Positions 1 through 7,622 of a stretch of DNA of 64,000 nt are shown in pieces. How positions within the stretch are numbered: position 1 is the stretch's first letter; each line of letters starts with the position of its first letter. The position numbers were made by a program, and so were the translations under genes. The notes beneath the pieces are model-generated. The model was not told the DNA's origin. It saw only the letters and a list, made by a program, of their open reading frames with translations, and did no database searches. The DNA is from Streptomyces hiroshimensis (GTDB taxonomy: Bacteria; Actinomycetota; Actinomycetes; Streptomycetales; Streptomycetaceae): positions 110,725 through 174,724 of the forward strand of contig NZ_BMUT01000002.1 of NCBI RefSeq assembly GCF_014650335.1, written 5' to 3'.

Positions 1-1
1 G

Positions 2-118
2 AGGGAGCTGGGCCCGGTGGGTCTGGAGATCCAGCGGGGGATCAAAGCGGTCCTCGACCCCCAGGGCATCCTCAACCCGGGCAAGGTGCTGGACCTGCCG
101 GCCCCGCAGGAGACCTGA
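2..118 (+). CDS. FAD-linked oxidase, C-terminal fragment (5' end outside window)
   Basis: The left edge cuts this gene; only the last 38 codons remain, ending at TGA 116-118. The visible tail reads [13 protein letters not shown] followed by a short loose end. That motif closes the FAD-linked oxidase C-terminal domain of glycolate oxidase (GlcD), D-lactate dehydrogenase and alkyl-dihydroxyacetone-phosphate synthase type enzymes. These are flavoproteins of the VAO/PCMH fold that oxidise 2-hydroxy acids or related substrates. The substrate cannot be told from this fragment. It converges on ssgG, which lies on the other strand. Confidence 0.75.
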   Translation, partial: RELGPVGLEIQRGIKAVLDPQGILNPGKVLDLPAPQET

Positions 119-161
119 CGGCCACGCAAGAGACTTGACGGACCTGCAGGAGACCTGACGG
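102..161. repeat. Three tandem 20-bp imperfect repeats over the stop codon
   Basis: Three adjacent 20-bp units (102-121, 122-141, 142-161) share the core GAGACCTGACGG with a few substitutions. The first unit contains the TGA stop of the oxidase gene, so the array extends from the last codons into the intergenic region. The 20-bp period does not keep a reading frame. It looks like local slippage duplication. Similar short arrays follow other stop codons in this window. Confidence 0.75.
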
Positions 162-171
162 CCCGCCCGGG

Positions 172-582
172 CTACACGTCCAGGATCTCCCGCAGCGCCG
201 CGTCCAGCGCCAGCCGCTCCGGCTCCGACCCCGGCGCCACCACCCGCAGCGTCCGCTCCAGCCACGCCGACACCGCCGGCTCCGGGGCCTCCAGCAGCGC
301 CGCCCCGTCCGGCGAGGACAGCGCCATGCACACCACGTTGCGCCCGTCCGTCCGCGTCGGCCACACCCGTACGTCCCCGCTCCCGCACGGCCGGAAGACG
401 CCCTCCACCAGCAGCTCGCGCGCGAACGTCCAGTGCACCGGGGCGTCCGAGGTGACGTGGAAGAGGATGTGCACCGCGTACGGGTCGGTCGTGCGATAGC
501 TCAGCCGCGACGGCACGGGAATGCTGCGCTCGGGCGACAGCACCAGGTCGATCTCCAGCTCTCTTTCCACCACGGTGTGCAT
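172..582 (-). CDS. ssgG: SsgA-like sporulation/cell-division protein (SsgG)
   Basis: This 136-residue protein has the usual length of SsgA-like proteins (SALPs), a family restricted to sporulating actinomycetes. Conserved SALP signatures are visible: DPYAV near residue 33, W-x-FAR-x-LL-x-EG near 51, GDVRVWP near 68 and ALSSPDG near 87. SALPs have no enzymatic motif and steer septum placement and cell-wall remodelling in sporogenic aerial hyphae; SsgB, for example, recruits FtsZ. The symbol ssgG rests on this fold plus synteny: the downstream order clpS, mec-cysO-cysM, nagE2-nagE1-nagF, rph matches the region next to SCO2924 (ssgG) of S. coelicolor as I remember it. In that species ssgG mutants skip septa and make oversized spores. 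Family membership is near certain; the paralogue is an inference. Confidence 0.85.
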   Translation of the reverse strand: MHTVVERELEIDLVLSPERSIPVPSRLSYRTTDPYAVHILFHVTSDAPVHWTFARELLVEGVFRPCGSGDVRVWPTRTDGRNVVCMALSSPDGAALLEAPEPAVSAWLERTLRVVAPGSEPERLALDAALREILDV

Positions 583-940
583 GAAGTGCGCCCTCTCTGC
601 TGTGCTTCTCTCGGTCCGTGGCCCCTCGCGAACGGGCCCGCACCGACTGAGAGCGCATCGACCCCCACACCATTACGCGACTTCGCCGAACCGGTGCGCC
701 GGTCGCACGTGTGAGTGGTCCCGCCCGCGGGACGGCCGCAGAGTGCAGAGCCGTCTGGTAGACCTGTGTGCTGCGCCCCCGGTTGCCTTTTGTGCATAGA
801 GGTCATGAGGCATGAGGTACGGGAGCAGCGCACCCCACGTCGCTCGTGTGCGGCAGACTGCTTGTCGTCGCCGCCCCACCGAGCACCGACACCGCAGTGA
901 CACCGCAGTACGGCCGAGCAGATACGGGACATCGGAGACC
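583..940. other. Divergent intergenic region, ssgG / RDD gene
   Basis: These 358 bases separate two divergent genes and must hold both promoters. The open frames here are short and lack actinomycete codon bias. A small 6-bp-stem hairpin (718-733, GTCCCG-loop-CGGGAC) is the only structure I noticed. No clear -10/-35 pair stands out. Confidence 0.5.
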
Positions 941-2452
941 ATGAGCGCCCCTTCCTCAGGATCCGCCGACAACAGCCCCGTCCAGGGGTTTTACCCGGAC
1001 CCGTCCATTCCTGGCTATATCCGGTACTGGAGCGGCTCCGCCTGGGTGCCCGGCACGTCCCGGCCCGCGCCCGCCGAGGGCGAGCCGATGCCCGCGCCGC
1101 CCGCCGGCCTCCCCAAGCCCGCGGCGCCCGCGCTCGCCGCGCCCGTGCCGCCGACCCCGCGCCGCACCGAGCCCGTCCGGCAGGAGCCCCGGCCGGATGA
1201 GACCGGCCCCATGTTCCTCGACGAGGAGCCCGCCCTGCGCGACGCCCGCGCCGCCGGGCAGCAGGCCCCCGCCTGGCGCGCGGAGCCGGCCCGGCAGGAG
1301 GGCTTCGGCGGGGAGCAGGACCGGCGCGTCTCCTGGGGGGACGGCCCCGGAAACGGGAGCGGGAGCGGGCCCGGCGGCGCCCTGCCCACGCCCCGCGACC
1401 CGCGCGTCGCCCCGGCCGGCACGCCCGCCGAGCCGTCCCGCACCGAGCAGTCGCGCGGCGTCGAGCAGCCCCGCGCCGAGGAGACCCCCTCCGGCGCGAA
1501 GAGCGTCCCCGCCGTCCGCCCGGGCGGCACCATGCAGCTGCGCGCCTCCGGCCGGCCCGTCCCGGCGTCGGCCGCGACGGGCCGGCCGGACGCCCGTGCC
1601 GACGAGGCACAGTCCCGGGCCGAACCGCAGCAGGCGCCCTCCGGCCCGCAGTCACAGCCGTCGTCGCAGGCAGCGTCGCCGTCCTCGTCCGCACCGGAGC
1701 GCCACGCACTGCCGGCCGCGGCCCCGGCGCCCGCGCTGCCCGCCTCCGCGCGTTCCGCACCGGCGGCCCTGCCCGCCGAGCGGCGGGAGGCGCCCCGCAC
1801 CGCCGAGCGGGCCGGGCCCGCGTCCGGCGGCTGGGCCCAGCAGGTGCAGCAACTGGCCCAGCAGCAGCCCGCGCAGACGTCCGCCGCCGGCTCCTCCGAC
1901 GCGCCCGCGCCGTGGAAGCCCTTGAAGGACGACCCCTTCCTGCGGGCCGCGCAGGAACAGCAGGGCCGGCCCGCGCCGCTGGGCCGCCGGCTCGCCGCCC
2001 GGCTGGTCGACTCCGTCGTGCTGGGGGCCGTCGTGTCCGCCGCGGCCGTGCCGCTGTGGGCCAAGGCCGTGGAGCACATCGACGCCAAGGTCGAGCAGGC
2101 GAAGCAGTCCGGCGAGACGGTCACGGTCTGGCTGCTCGACGGCACGACCGGTACGTATCTGGCCATCGTGCTGGGCGTCCTGCTGGTCGCCGGGGTGGTG
2201 CTGGAGGCGCTGCCGGCCGCCAAGTGGGGCCGCACGCTGGGCAAGCGCCTGTGCGGGGTGCGCGTGCTGGACATCGAGTCGCACGACACCCCGCGCTTCG
2301 GGGCGGCGCTGCGCCGCTGGCTGGTGTACGGGGGGCTGGGCGCCCTGGGCATCGGGGTCGTGGGCGCCCTGTGGTGCCTCGTCGACCGGCCTTGGCGGCA
2401 GTGCTGGCACGACAAGGCGGCGCGCACGTTCGTGGCGGCGTCGAAGCGCTGA
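941..2452 (+). CDS. RDD-family membrane protein with DUF2510-like N-terminus
   Basis: The 503-residue protein starts with a DUF2510-like segment (GFYPDPS...YWSGSAW, about residues 15-40). A roughly 300-residue Pro/Ala/Glu/Arg-rich, low-complexity linker follows. The C-terminal 170 residues are an RDD domain: LGRRLAARLVDSVVLG opens it, three hydrophobic segments follow, and WGRTLGKRLCGVRVLD is conserved. RDD proteins are small integral membrane proteins, some linked to ion or compatible-solute transport; the function here is unknown. The start is the ATG at 941 after GGAGA, where DUF2510 homology begins; a longer frame from 812 has poor codon bias. A second RDD gene follows in the same direction. 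Confidence 0.85.
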   Translation: MSAPSSGSADNSPVQGFYPDPSIPGYIRYWSGSAWVPGTSRPAPAEGEPMPAPPAGLPKPAAPALAAPVPPTPRRTEPVRQEPRPDETGPMFLDEEPALRDARAAGQQAPAWRAEPARQEGFGGEQDRRVSWGDGPGNGSGSGPGGALPTPRDPRVAPAGTPAEPSRTEQSRGVEQPRAEETPSGAKSVPAVRPGGTMQLRASGRPVPASAATGRPDARADEAQSRAEPQQAPSGPQSQPSSQAASPSSSAPERHALPAAAPAPALPASARSAPAALPAERREAPRTAERAGPASGGWAQQVQQLAQQQPAQTSAAGSSDAPAPWKPLKDDPFLRAAQEQQGRPAPLGRRLAARLVDSVVLGAVVSAAAVPLWAKAVEHIDAKVEQAKQSGETVTVWLLDGTTGTYLAIVLGVLLVAGVVLEALPAAKWGRTLGKRLCGVRVLDIESHDTPRFGAALRRWLVYGGLGALGIGVVGALWCLVDRPWRQCWHDKAARTFVAASKR

Positions 2453-2458
2453 CCCCAC

Positions 2459-2516
2459 GGGGCTCCGCCCCGGACCCCGGTCCTCAAACGCCGGACAGGC
2501 TCCAAATTTTTTTTGA
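2459..2516. repeat. GGGGCTCCGCCCC dispersed repeat with T8 tract
   Basis: A small hairpin, GGGGC-TCC-GCCCC, starts the element right after the RDD stop codon. It is followed by GGACCCCGGTCCTCAAACGC and, after 10 more bases, by an uninterrupted run of eight T. From memory, this sequence type recurs in many intergenic regions of Streptomyces genomes. The hairpin and T-run suggest it ends the upstream RDD transcript, though the spacing is longer than in a textbook intrinsic terminator. Confidence 0.6.
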
Positions 2517-2572
2517 GCCCGAACGGCACCTCTTCGGATGCGGCCCGCGCAACCCTGGGTTCTACTCGGCCC

Positions 2573-3220
2573 ATGAGTACCGAGCAGCCCCGCGACGACG
2601 AGGACCCGTTCCGGAAGCGGCCGTCGGAGCCTCCTGGGCCGCCTTCCGGACCGCCGCCCGGGCCGCCGCCAGGCCCGTACGGAGGCGACCCGTACGGCGG
2701 AGGGGGCGCCCCGGGTCCGGGCGACCCCGGCAACCCCTACGGGAACCAGTACGGCGCGGCCGACCCGCTCGCGGGCATGCCGCCGCTCGCGAACCGCGGA
2801 AAGCGGCTCCTCGCCCGCATCATCGACGGGCTGCTCGTCTCCATCCCGGTCACCGCGGTCTTCAAGGCGGCGGTGTGGGACTGGGATCCGGGGGACTGGA
2901 ACGACGGCAGGTCCACGAGCCTGGGCATCATCGTCTCCGTCGTCTACTTCGTCTACGAGGGGCTGATGCTCACCAAGCGCGGGCAGACCGTCGGCAAGAT
3001 GACGATGGGCATCCGGGTGGCGATGCTGGAGAACGGCGCGATCCCCGAGGGAAGCCCGGGCTGGACGCGCGCCGCCGTGTACTCCCTGCCGCAGGTGGTG
3101 CCGTGCTGCGGCTTCGTCTTCTGGCTCATCAACGTGCTCTGGTGTACCTGGGACCAGCCGTATCACCATTGCATCCACGACAAGGCTGCCAAGACCGTGG
3201 TGGTCTCAGCCGTGCAGTGA
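2573..3220 (+). CDS. RDD-family membrane protein
   Basis: This 215-residue protein has a Pro/Gly-rich N-terminal tail with PPGPP- and YGG-type repeats (about residues 20-60). An RDD domain follows, opening NRGKRLLARIIDGLLV. Three membrane segments are visible, together with the conserved TVGKMTMGIRV and the closing HDKAAKTVV. It has the same architecture as the upstream gene but no DUF2510 segment and a much shorter tail, so the two are probably divergent paralogues. The ATG at 2573 was chosen because MSTEQPRDDEDPF is a typical soluble start; no Shine-Dalgarno precedes it, so a leaderless mRNA or another start is possible. Its 3' end overlaps the convergent small membrane gene by 15 bp. Confidence 0.8.
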   Translation: MSTEQPRDDEDPFRKRPSEPPGPPSGPPPGPPPGPYGGDPYGGGGAPGPGDPGNPYGNQYGAADPLAGMPPLANRGKRLLARIIDGLLVSIPVTAVFKAAVWDWDPGDWNDGRSTSLGIIVSVVYFVYEGLMLTKRGQTVGKMTMGIRVAMLENGAIPEGSPGWTRAAVYSLPQVVPCCGFVFWLINVLWCTWDQPYHHCIHDKAAKTVVVSAVQ

Positions 3221-3463
3221 GTGCTCGCCGATTCTCCGTTCGGCGGGCATGGGCGTGCGCTGCCGGGGTACGCGTGGCCTGCGGGAGCCGGCCCGCGGCA
3301 CGGTGAAGGCGACGGCGACGAACAGGCCGAGCGCGAGCGATGCGACGGCGATGACCGCGATCCCGAACCCCGAGCTCGTCTGCGAGAGCAGCAGCATCGC
3401 GAGGGTCGAGAAGACGACGGTGGCCGATCCGTAGGTTATCTGTGCGGGGGTCGGACGCGGCAT
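3206..3463 (-). CDS. Small two-helix membrane protein, unknown function
   Basis: The 85-residue product has two hydrophobic stretches (about residues 12-28 and 33-56), joined by a short polar turn, and a basic Arg/Pro-rich C-terminal tail. Codon positions show the G/C third-base bias expected of a real gene. I do not recognise a family; it resembles the many small hypothetical membrane proteins of Streptomyces. It converges on the RDD gene and overlaps its last 15 bp. Confidence 0.6.
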   Translation of the reverse strand: MPRPTPAQITYGSATVVFSTLAMLLLSQTSSGFGIAVIAVASLALGLFVAVAFTVPRAGSRRPRVPRQRTPMPAERRIGEHSLHG

Positions 3464-3825
3464 GGCGGGATCCGTCCTCGGAGCAAAGGTGTGGGGTGCG
3501 GAGCCGGCTGGTGCACAGGTGTTGCGTCGGGGCGCCCCCGGCGGGGGCCGGGGGTAAAGGTGTACACCAAAACGACTCTACGGTCCTGTCTGCCCGAGGG
3601 GAACTGCCGGTAAGCGTGACCTAACACACGGTGCCGGAGCACGGGGGGCGCACGGAGTCATCCAGCGGTCCAGGGGGTGAGATGAGCGCGCCCGTTGGTG
3701 TCCGAAATCCGTAACTTAAAGGCCGGATAACGTACTTGCTCTTCCGGCTTCAGTCAAGGTCTGTCTTTTCTGGCGTCACTCCGGTCAAATACCTCCACAG
3801 TTCTTACTGGGGAGGACATTCACAA
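3464..3825. other. Intergenic region upstream of the M6 protease
   Basis: These 362 bases lie between two divergent genes. The half nearest the protease is less G+C rich (for example around 3705-3800) and is the likely promoter region. A strong Shine-Dalgarno GGGGAGG sits at 3809-3815. I find no coding frame, tRNA or recognisable riboswitch. Confidence 0.5.
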
Positions 3826-6237
3826 GTGAACAGCAGCCAACGGAGGCTCGCCAGATCCGCCGCCGTGGCCACGGTCGTCGCCCTCGCCGCGACGGCCCTG
3901 TCCGCGGGGACCACGGTCGGGATCGCGCAGGCGGCCACCACTGCCGACACGCCGTCGGGCATCGAGCGCCACGACCCGGAGCAGGCCGGGAAGAGCGTCG
4001 AGCACGACCTCAAGGGCCCGTACACCAAGAAGCACGAGGCGCAGCGCAAGGCTGCCCTCGACAAGGTCATATCCGGCGACGCCCGCGCCGAGCAGCGCGG
4101 TGCGTCCAAGGTCGTCCAGCTCGGCAAGGGGAAGTACGTCGAGCTGGCCCGGGAGAAGACCGACAAGATCTTCACGATCCTCGTGGACTTCGGCGACAAG
4201 GTCGACGACACCACGATGTACGACCCGGACGGTCCGGACGGCCCCAAGCCGCCCGTGAAGAAGTTCGGCGGCCAGCCGGGCCCGGCGCACAACCAGATCA
4301 AGCAGCCGGACCGCAAGAAGGACAACAGCACGGCCTGGGAGAAGGACTACAACCGCCAGTACTTCCAGGACCTGTACTTCTCGCACGACAAGGGCAAGGA
4401 ATCCCTCGCCAAGTACTACGAGAAGCAGTCCTCGGGCCGCTACTCGGTCGACGGCAACGTCACCGACTGGGTCAAGGTCCAGTGGAACGAGGCCCGTTAC
4501 GGCTCCAACTACTGCGGCTCCACCAACTGCCCCAGCGCCTGGGACCTGGTGCGCGACGGCGTCAACCAGTGGGTGAAGGACCAGAAGGCGGCCGGCCGCA
4601 GCGACGCCGACATCAAGGCGGAGCTGGCCAAGTACGACCAGTGGGACCGTAACGACTACGACGGCGACGGCAACTTCAACGAGCCCGACGGCTACATCGA
4701 CCACTTCCAGATCGTGCACGCCGGCGAGGACGAGTCCGCCGGCGGCGGCGAGCAGAAGACCGACGCCATCTGGGCCCACCGCTGGTACGCCTACGGCTCG
4801 GACGCCGGCAAGACCGGCCCCGGGAACAACAAGGCCGGCGGCACGCAGATCGGTGACACCGGCATCTGGGTCGGCGACTACACCATGCAGCCGGAGAACG
4901 GCGGCCTCGGCGTCTTCGCCCACGAGTACGGCCACGACCTCGGCCTGCCCGACGAGTACGACACCACCGGCACCGGTGAGTCCTCCGTCGCGTACTGGTC
5001 GCTGATGTCCTCCGGTTCGTGGCTGGGCCGCGGCAAGGACACCATCGGTGACCTGCCGGGCGACATGAGCGCCTGGGACAAGCTGCAGCTCGGCTGGCTC
5101 AACTACGACAAGGCGAAGGCGGCGACGAAGTCGACGCACAAGCTGGGCGTGGCCGAGTACAACACCAAGGACAAGCAGGCGCTCGTCGTCGACCTGCCCA
5201 ACAAGGCGGTCAAGACCGACGTCGTCAAGCCTGCCGAGGGCGCCAAGCAGTGGTGGGGCGGTCAGGCCGACGACCTGAAGAACACCCTCTCCCGCCCGGT
5301 CGACCTCACCGGCAAGTCCAAGGCGAGCCTGGACCTTTCCGCCTGGTGGGACATCGAGGCCAACTACGACTACGCCTACGTCGAGGTCTCCACGGACGGC
5401 GGCAAGAACTGGACCCCCGTCGACGGCACCGCCGACGGCAAGTCCATCCCGCGCGACGGCGGCGACAAGCCCGCGCTGACCGGCCAGTCCGGCGCGTACA
5501 AGAAGCTGTCGTTCCCGCTCGACGCGTACGCCGGCAAGAAGATCGACCTGCGCTTCCGCTACTCCACCGACGGCGGCACCACCGGCAAGGGCTTCACGGC
5601 CGACGCCATCAGCCTCACCGCCGACGGCGCCACCCTCTTCACCGACGGCGCCGAGGGCGACGACAACGGCTGGACGGCGAAGGGCTTCTCGCGCATCGGC
5701 GAGTCCTTCACCAAGGAGTACGCGCAGTACTACATCGCCGAGAACCGCCAGTACGTGTCGTACGACGAGACCCTCAAGTCCGGCCCGTACAACTTCGGCT
5801 GGAAGAAGGACCGCCCGGGCTGGGTCGAGCACTACCCGTACCAGAAGGGCCTGCTCATCTGGAAGTGGGACACCTCGCAGGCCGACAACAACGTCGGCGT
5901 GCACCCCGGTGTCGGCCGCATCCTGCCGATCGACGCGCACCCGCAGATCGAGAAGTGGGCCGACGGTTCGGTCATGCGCAACCGCTTCCAGGCCTACGAC
6001 TCGACCTTCAGCTGGTTCCCGAGCGAGGGCTACACCGTCCACCAGGACGGCGTGGCGACCCGCGTGAAGGGCAAGCTCGGCGCGCCGTCCTTCGACGACC
6101 GCAAGGGCACCTACTGGAGCAAGGACAACCCGACCGGCGGTGTGCAGGTTACTGACACCAACACCCGGATCAAGATCCTGTGGCAGGCGCCCAGCGGCTC
6201 CACGATGACCGTCCAGGTGGGCCCCTCGGGCAAGTAA
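3826..6237 (+). CDS. Secreted M6 (immune inhibitor A-type) metalloprotease
   Basis: The 803-residue protein starts with a Sec signal peptide (basic MNSSQRRLAR, hydrophobic core, cleavage probably near AQA/ATT at about residue 36). The catalytic zinc site is HEYGHDLGLPDEYD at residues 366-379: HExxH plus downstream acidic residues, typical of peptidase M6. A DYDGDGNFNEPDG stretch from residue 277 looks like a calcium-binding loop. After about residue 480 come beta-rich segments with STDGG repeats, resembling the accessory domains of immune inhibitor A. It should be an extracellular protein-degrading enzyme. Start: the GTG at 3826 has GGGGAGG 10 nt upstream and begins the signal peptide, so a longer frame from 3736 is rejected. 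A terminator-like hairpin follows. Confidence 0.93.
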   Translation: MNSSQRRLARSAAVATVVALAATALSAGTTVGIAQAATTADTPSGIERHDPEQAGKSVEHDLKGPYTKKHEAQRKAALDKVISGDARAEQRGASKVVQLGKGKYVELAREKTDKIFTILVDFGDKVDDTTMYDPDGPDGPKPPVKKFGGQPGPAHNQIKQPDRKKDNSTAWEKDYNRQYFQDLYFSHDKGKESLAKYYEKQSSGRYSVDGNVTDWVKVQWNEARYGSNYCGSTNCPSAWDLVRDGVNQWVKDQKAAGRSDADIKAELAKYDQWDRNDYDGDGNFNEPDGYIDHFQIVHAGEDESAGGGEQKTDAIWAHRWYAYGSDAGKTGPGNNKAGGTQIGDTGIWVGDYTMQPENGGLGVFAHEYGHDLGLPDEYDTTGTGESSVAYWSLMSSGSWLGRGKDTIGDLPGDMSAWDKLQLGWLNYDKAKAATKSTHKLGVAEYNTKDKQALVVDLPNKAVKTDVVKPAEGAKQWWGGQADDLKNTLSRPVDLTGKSKASLDLSAWWDIEANYDYAYVEVSTDGGKNWTPVDGTADGKSIPRDGGDKPALTGQSGAYKKLSFPLDAYAGKKIDLRFRYSTDGGTTGKGFTADAISLTADGATLFTDGAEGDDNGWTAKGFSRIGESFTKEYAQYYIAENRQYVSYDETLKSGPYNFGWKKDRPGWVEHYPYQKGLLIWKWDTSQADNNVGVHPGVGRILPIDAHPQIEKWADGSVMRNRFQAYDSTFSWFPSEGYTVHQDGVATRVKGKLGAPSFDDRKGTYWSKDNPTGGVQVTDTNTRIKILWQAPSGSTMTVQVGPSGK

Positions 6238-6274
6238 TCCCCGTACGGCCTGCATCTGTGCAGGTCAGAGCGGT

Positions 6275-6308
6275 ATCGGCCGTCGCCCCCTAGCGGGCGG
6301 CGGCCGAT
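6275..6308 (+). terminator. Hairpin terminator after M6 protease
   Basis: An inverted repeat pairs ATCGGCCGTCGCCC with GGGCGGCGGCCGAT around a short loop, with one G-U pair, starting 37 bp after the protease stop codon. The following CGCGTTTA is only weakly T-rich, as is usual for streptomycete terminators. Confidence 0.65.
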
Positions 6309-6384
6309 CGCGTTTAGATGACTGCCGTGGCGCTGTTATTGACACCGTTAGGGACACCCCGGTCCGGGGAGAGGTGACACGGGC

Positions 6385-6711
6385 ATGGCAGGCGGAGGTT
6401 TCTGCAAGCTGCCGGGCGGCAGTGTGGTGGTGGCCCTGTACCTTCCGGGCCCGCCCGGCGGGGGCGCCTCGCCCGGGGCCCGGGTGCGGGTGCTGGTGCA
6501 CGCCGCCAACCGGGCGCGTGCGCTGACGCGCCTGCGGAACCTCGGCCTGCGGGCCGTGTACCTGCGCGGCAACACGGAGCCGCCGACGCCGGACGAGATA
6601 ACGGCGGTGCTCCACCATCCCGACGGGCTGGTCTGGCGCGCGGCGCCGGACGACGACACGGAGTCGTGGCATCCGATACGGACCCTGCTCCGCGGGGCTC
6701 CGGCGGCGTAG
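6385..6711 (+). CDS. Conserved small hypothetical protein
   Basis: The 108-residue product has a central stretch, ARVRVLVHAANRARALTRLR, followed by LGLRAVYLRGN and LHHPDGLVWR. This suggests a compact soluble alpha/beta domain. No catalytic motif or signal peptide is visible and I do not recognise the family. The ATG is preceded by GGGGAGAGG at 6366-6374, a good Shine-Dalgarno, and codon bias is typical. It sits alone between the M6 protease and the convergent pncA. Confidence 0.65.
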   Translation: MAGGGFCKLPGGSVVVALYLPGPPGGGASPGARVRVLVHAANRARALTRLRNLGLRAVYLRGNTEPPTPDEITAVLHHPDGLVWRAAPDDDTESWHPIRTLLRGAPAA

Positions 6712-6735
6712 GGGCTGCGCCCGGCCACCGGGGGG

Positions 6736-6753
6736 CTGGGGGCTCGCCCCCAG
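6736..6753. terminator. Hairpin between small hypothetical gene and pncA
   Basis: CTGGGGG pairs perfectly with CCCCCAG around a CTCG loop, 25 bp after the stop of the preceding gene. It lies between convergent genes and could serve either transcript. No T-tract follows. Confidence 0.45.
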
Positions 6754-6852
6754 GAAACGGTGAAAGGGTGGGACCGGGGCCACTCCCTCCGCCGCGACGG
6801 CGCGCATCCGGCGTCGGCGCATCCGGCGGTGCCGAGCCCTGCCGGCCGGAGC

Positions 6853-7446
6853 TCACCCGGCCTGAACCACCGGCTTCCCGCTCAGCTCGACGCCCGCGTC
6901 CCGGAGCTGCTCCAGCGCCCGTTCCGTCGTCCCGGGGGCGACCCCCGCCGTGAGGTCGAGCAGCACCTGGGTCGAGAACCCCTCCCGCGCCGCATCCAGC
7001 GCGGTGGCGCGGACGCAGTGGTCCGTCGCGATCCCCACGACGTCGACCTCCGTGACCCCCCGCTCCCGCAGCCAGTCCGCCAAGGACACCCCGTTCTCGT
7101 CGGTGCCCTCGAACCCGCTGTATGCGGCCGCGTAGGCACCCTTGTCGAAGACGGCGTCTATCGCCCCGGAGGCGATCACCGGAGCGAAGTTCGGGTGGAA
7201 CCCGGACCCCTCCGTGCCGGCGACGCAGTGCGGCGGCCAGGTCGTCTCGTAGTCCGGCTCGGCGGAGAAGTGCGCGCCGGGGTCTATGTGGTGGTCGCGC
7301 GTGGCGACGATGTGCCGGTATCCGGGCGTGGCCTCGCCGACGAGGTCGGTGATGGCCGCGGCCACGTCGGCGCCGCCGGCCACTGCGAGGCTGCCGCCCT
7401 CGCAGAAGTCGTTCTGCACGTCGACGATGATCAGTGCACGCTGCAT
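6853..7446 (-). CDS. pncA: Nicotinamidase (isochorismatase-like cysteine hydrolase)
   Basis: The 197-residue protein converts nicotinamide to nicotinate and ammonia in cytosolic NAD salvage. The catalytic triad is visible as D9 (IIVDVQNDFC), K102 (FDKGAYAA) and C144 (IATDHCVRATAL). The metal-site segment TRDHHIDPGAHF spans residues 49-60. Length and motif order match PncA. The start ATG at 7446 follows AAAGGATC. It lies downstream of pncB on the same strand, so the two consecutive salvage steps are neighbours. The 176-bp spacer contains repeated TGTACGGATC-like words. Confidence 0.93.
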   Translation of the reverse strand: MQRALIIVDVQNDFCEGGSLAVAGGADVAAAITDLVGEATPGYRHIVATRDHHIDPGAHFSAEPDYETTWPPHCVAGTEGSGFHPNFAPVIASGAIDAVFDKGAYAAAYSGFEGTDENGVSLADWLRERGVTEVDVVGIATDHCVRATALDAAREGFSTQVLLDLTAGVAPGTTERALEQLRDAGVELSGKPVVQAG

Positions 7447-7483
7447 GATGCGGATCCTTTGTGGAAGGGCCCTCGGCCGACAG

Positions 7484-7524
7484 TGCGGATCACGACTGTA
7501 CGGATGTGCGGATCTGTACGGATC
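7484..7524. repeat. Short direct repeats in the pncB-pncA spacer
   Basis: Two copies of TGTACGGAT(G/C) at 7497-7506 and 7515-7524 alternate with TGCGGATC at 7484-7491 and 7507-7514. The array lies about 40-80 bp upstream of the pncA start. It could be a regulator-binding array or slippage repeats; nothing in the sequence decides between them. Confidence 0.5.
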
Positions 7525-7622
7525 GCCTCTCTGTGACCGAGGGTAGTGACTTCCGTTGCGCAATGGGAGAGGGACCCGGAGCGGGGAAGGCCCACCGGGC
7601 GCGCGGGGAGCGGCGGGGAGCG

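Noticed and set aside
1015..2733. Long minus-strand frame (572 codons) opposite the RDD gene
   Set aside because: Its product is Ser/Arg/Pro-rich low complexity without any domain; it is the mirror of a high-GC3 coding strand.
3820..6255. Minus-strand frame of 811 codons opposite the M6 protease
   Set aside because: Val/Leu/Ala/Gly-rich artefact of the antisense third-position bias; the plus strand encodes a complete zinc protease.
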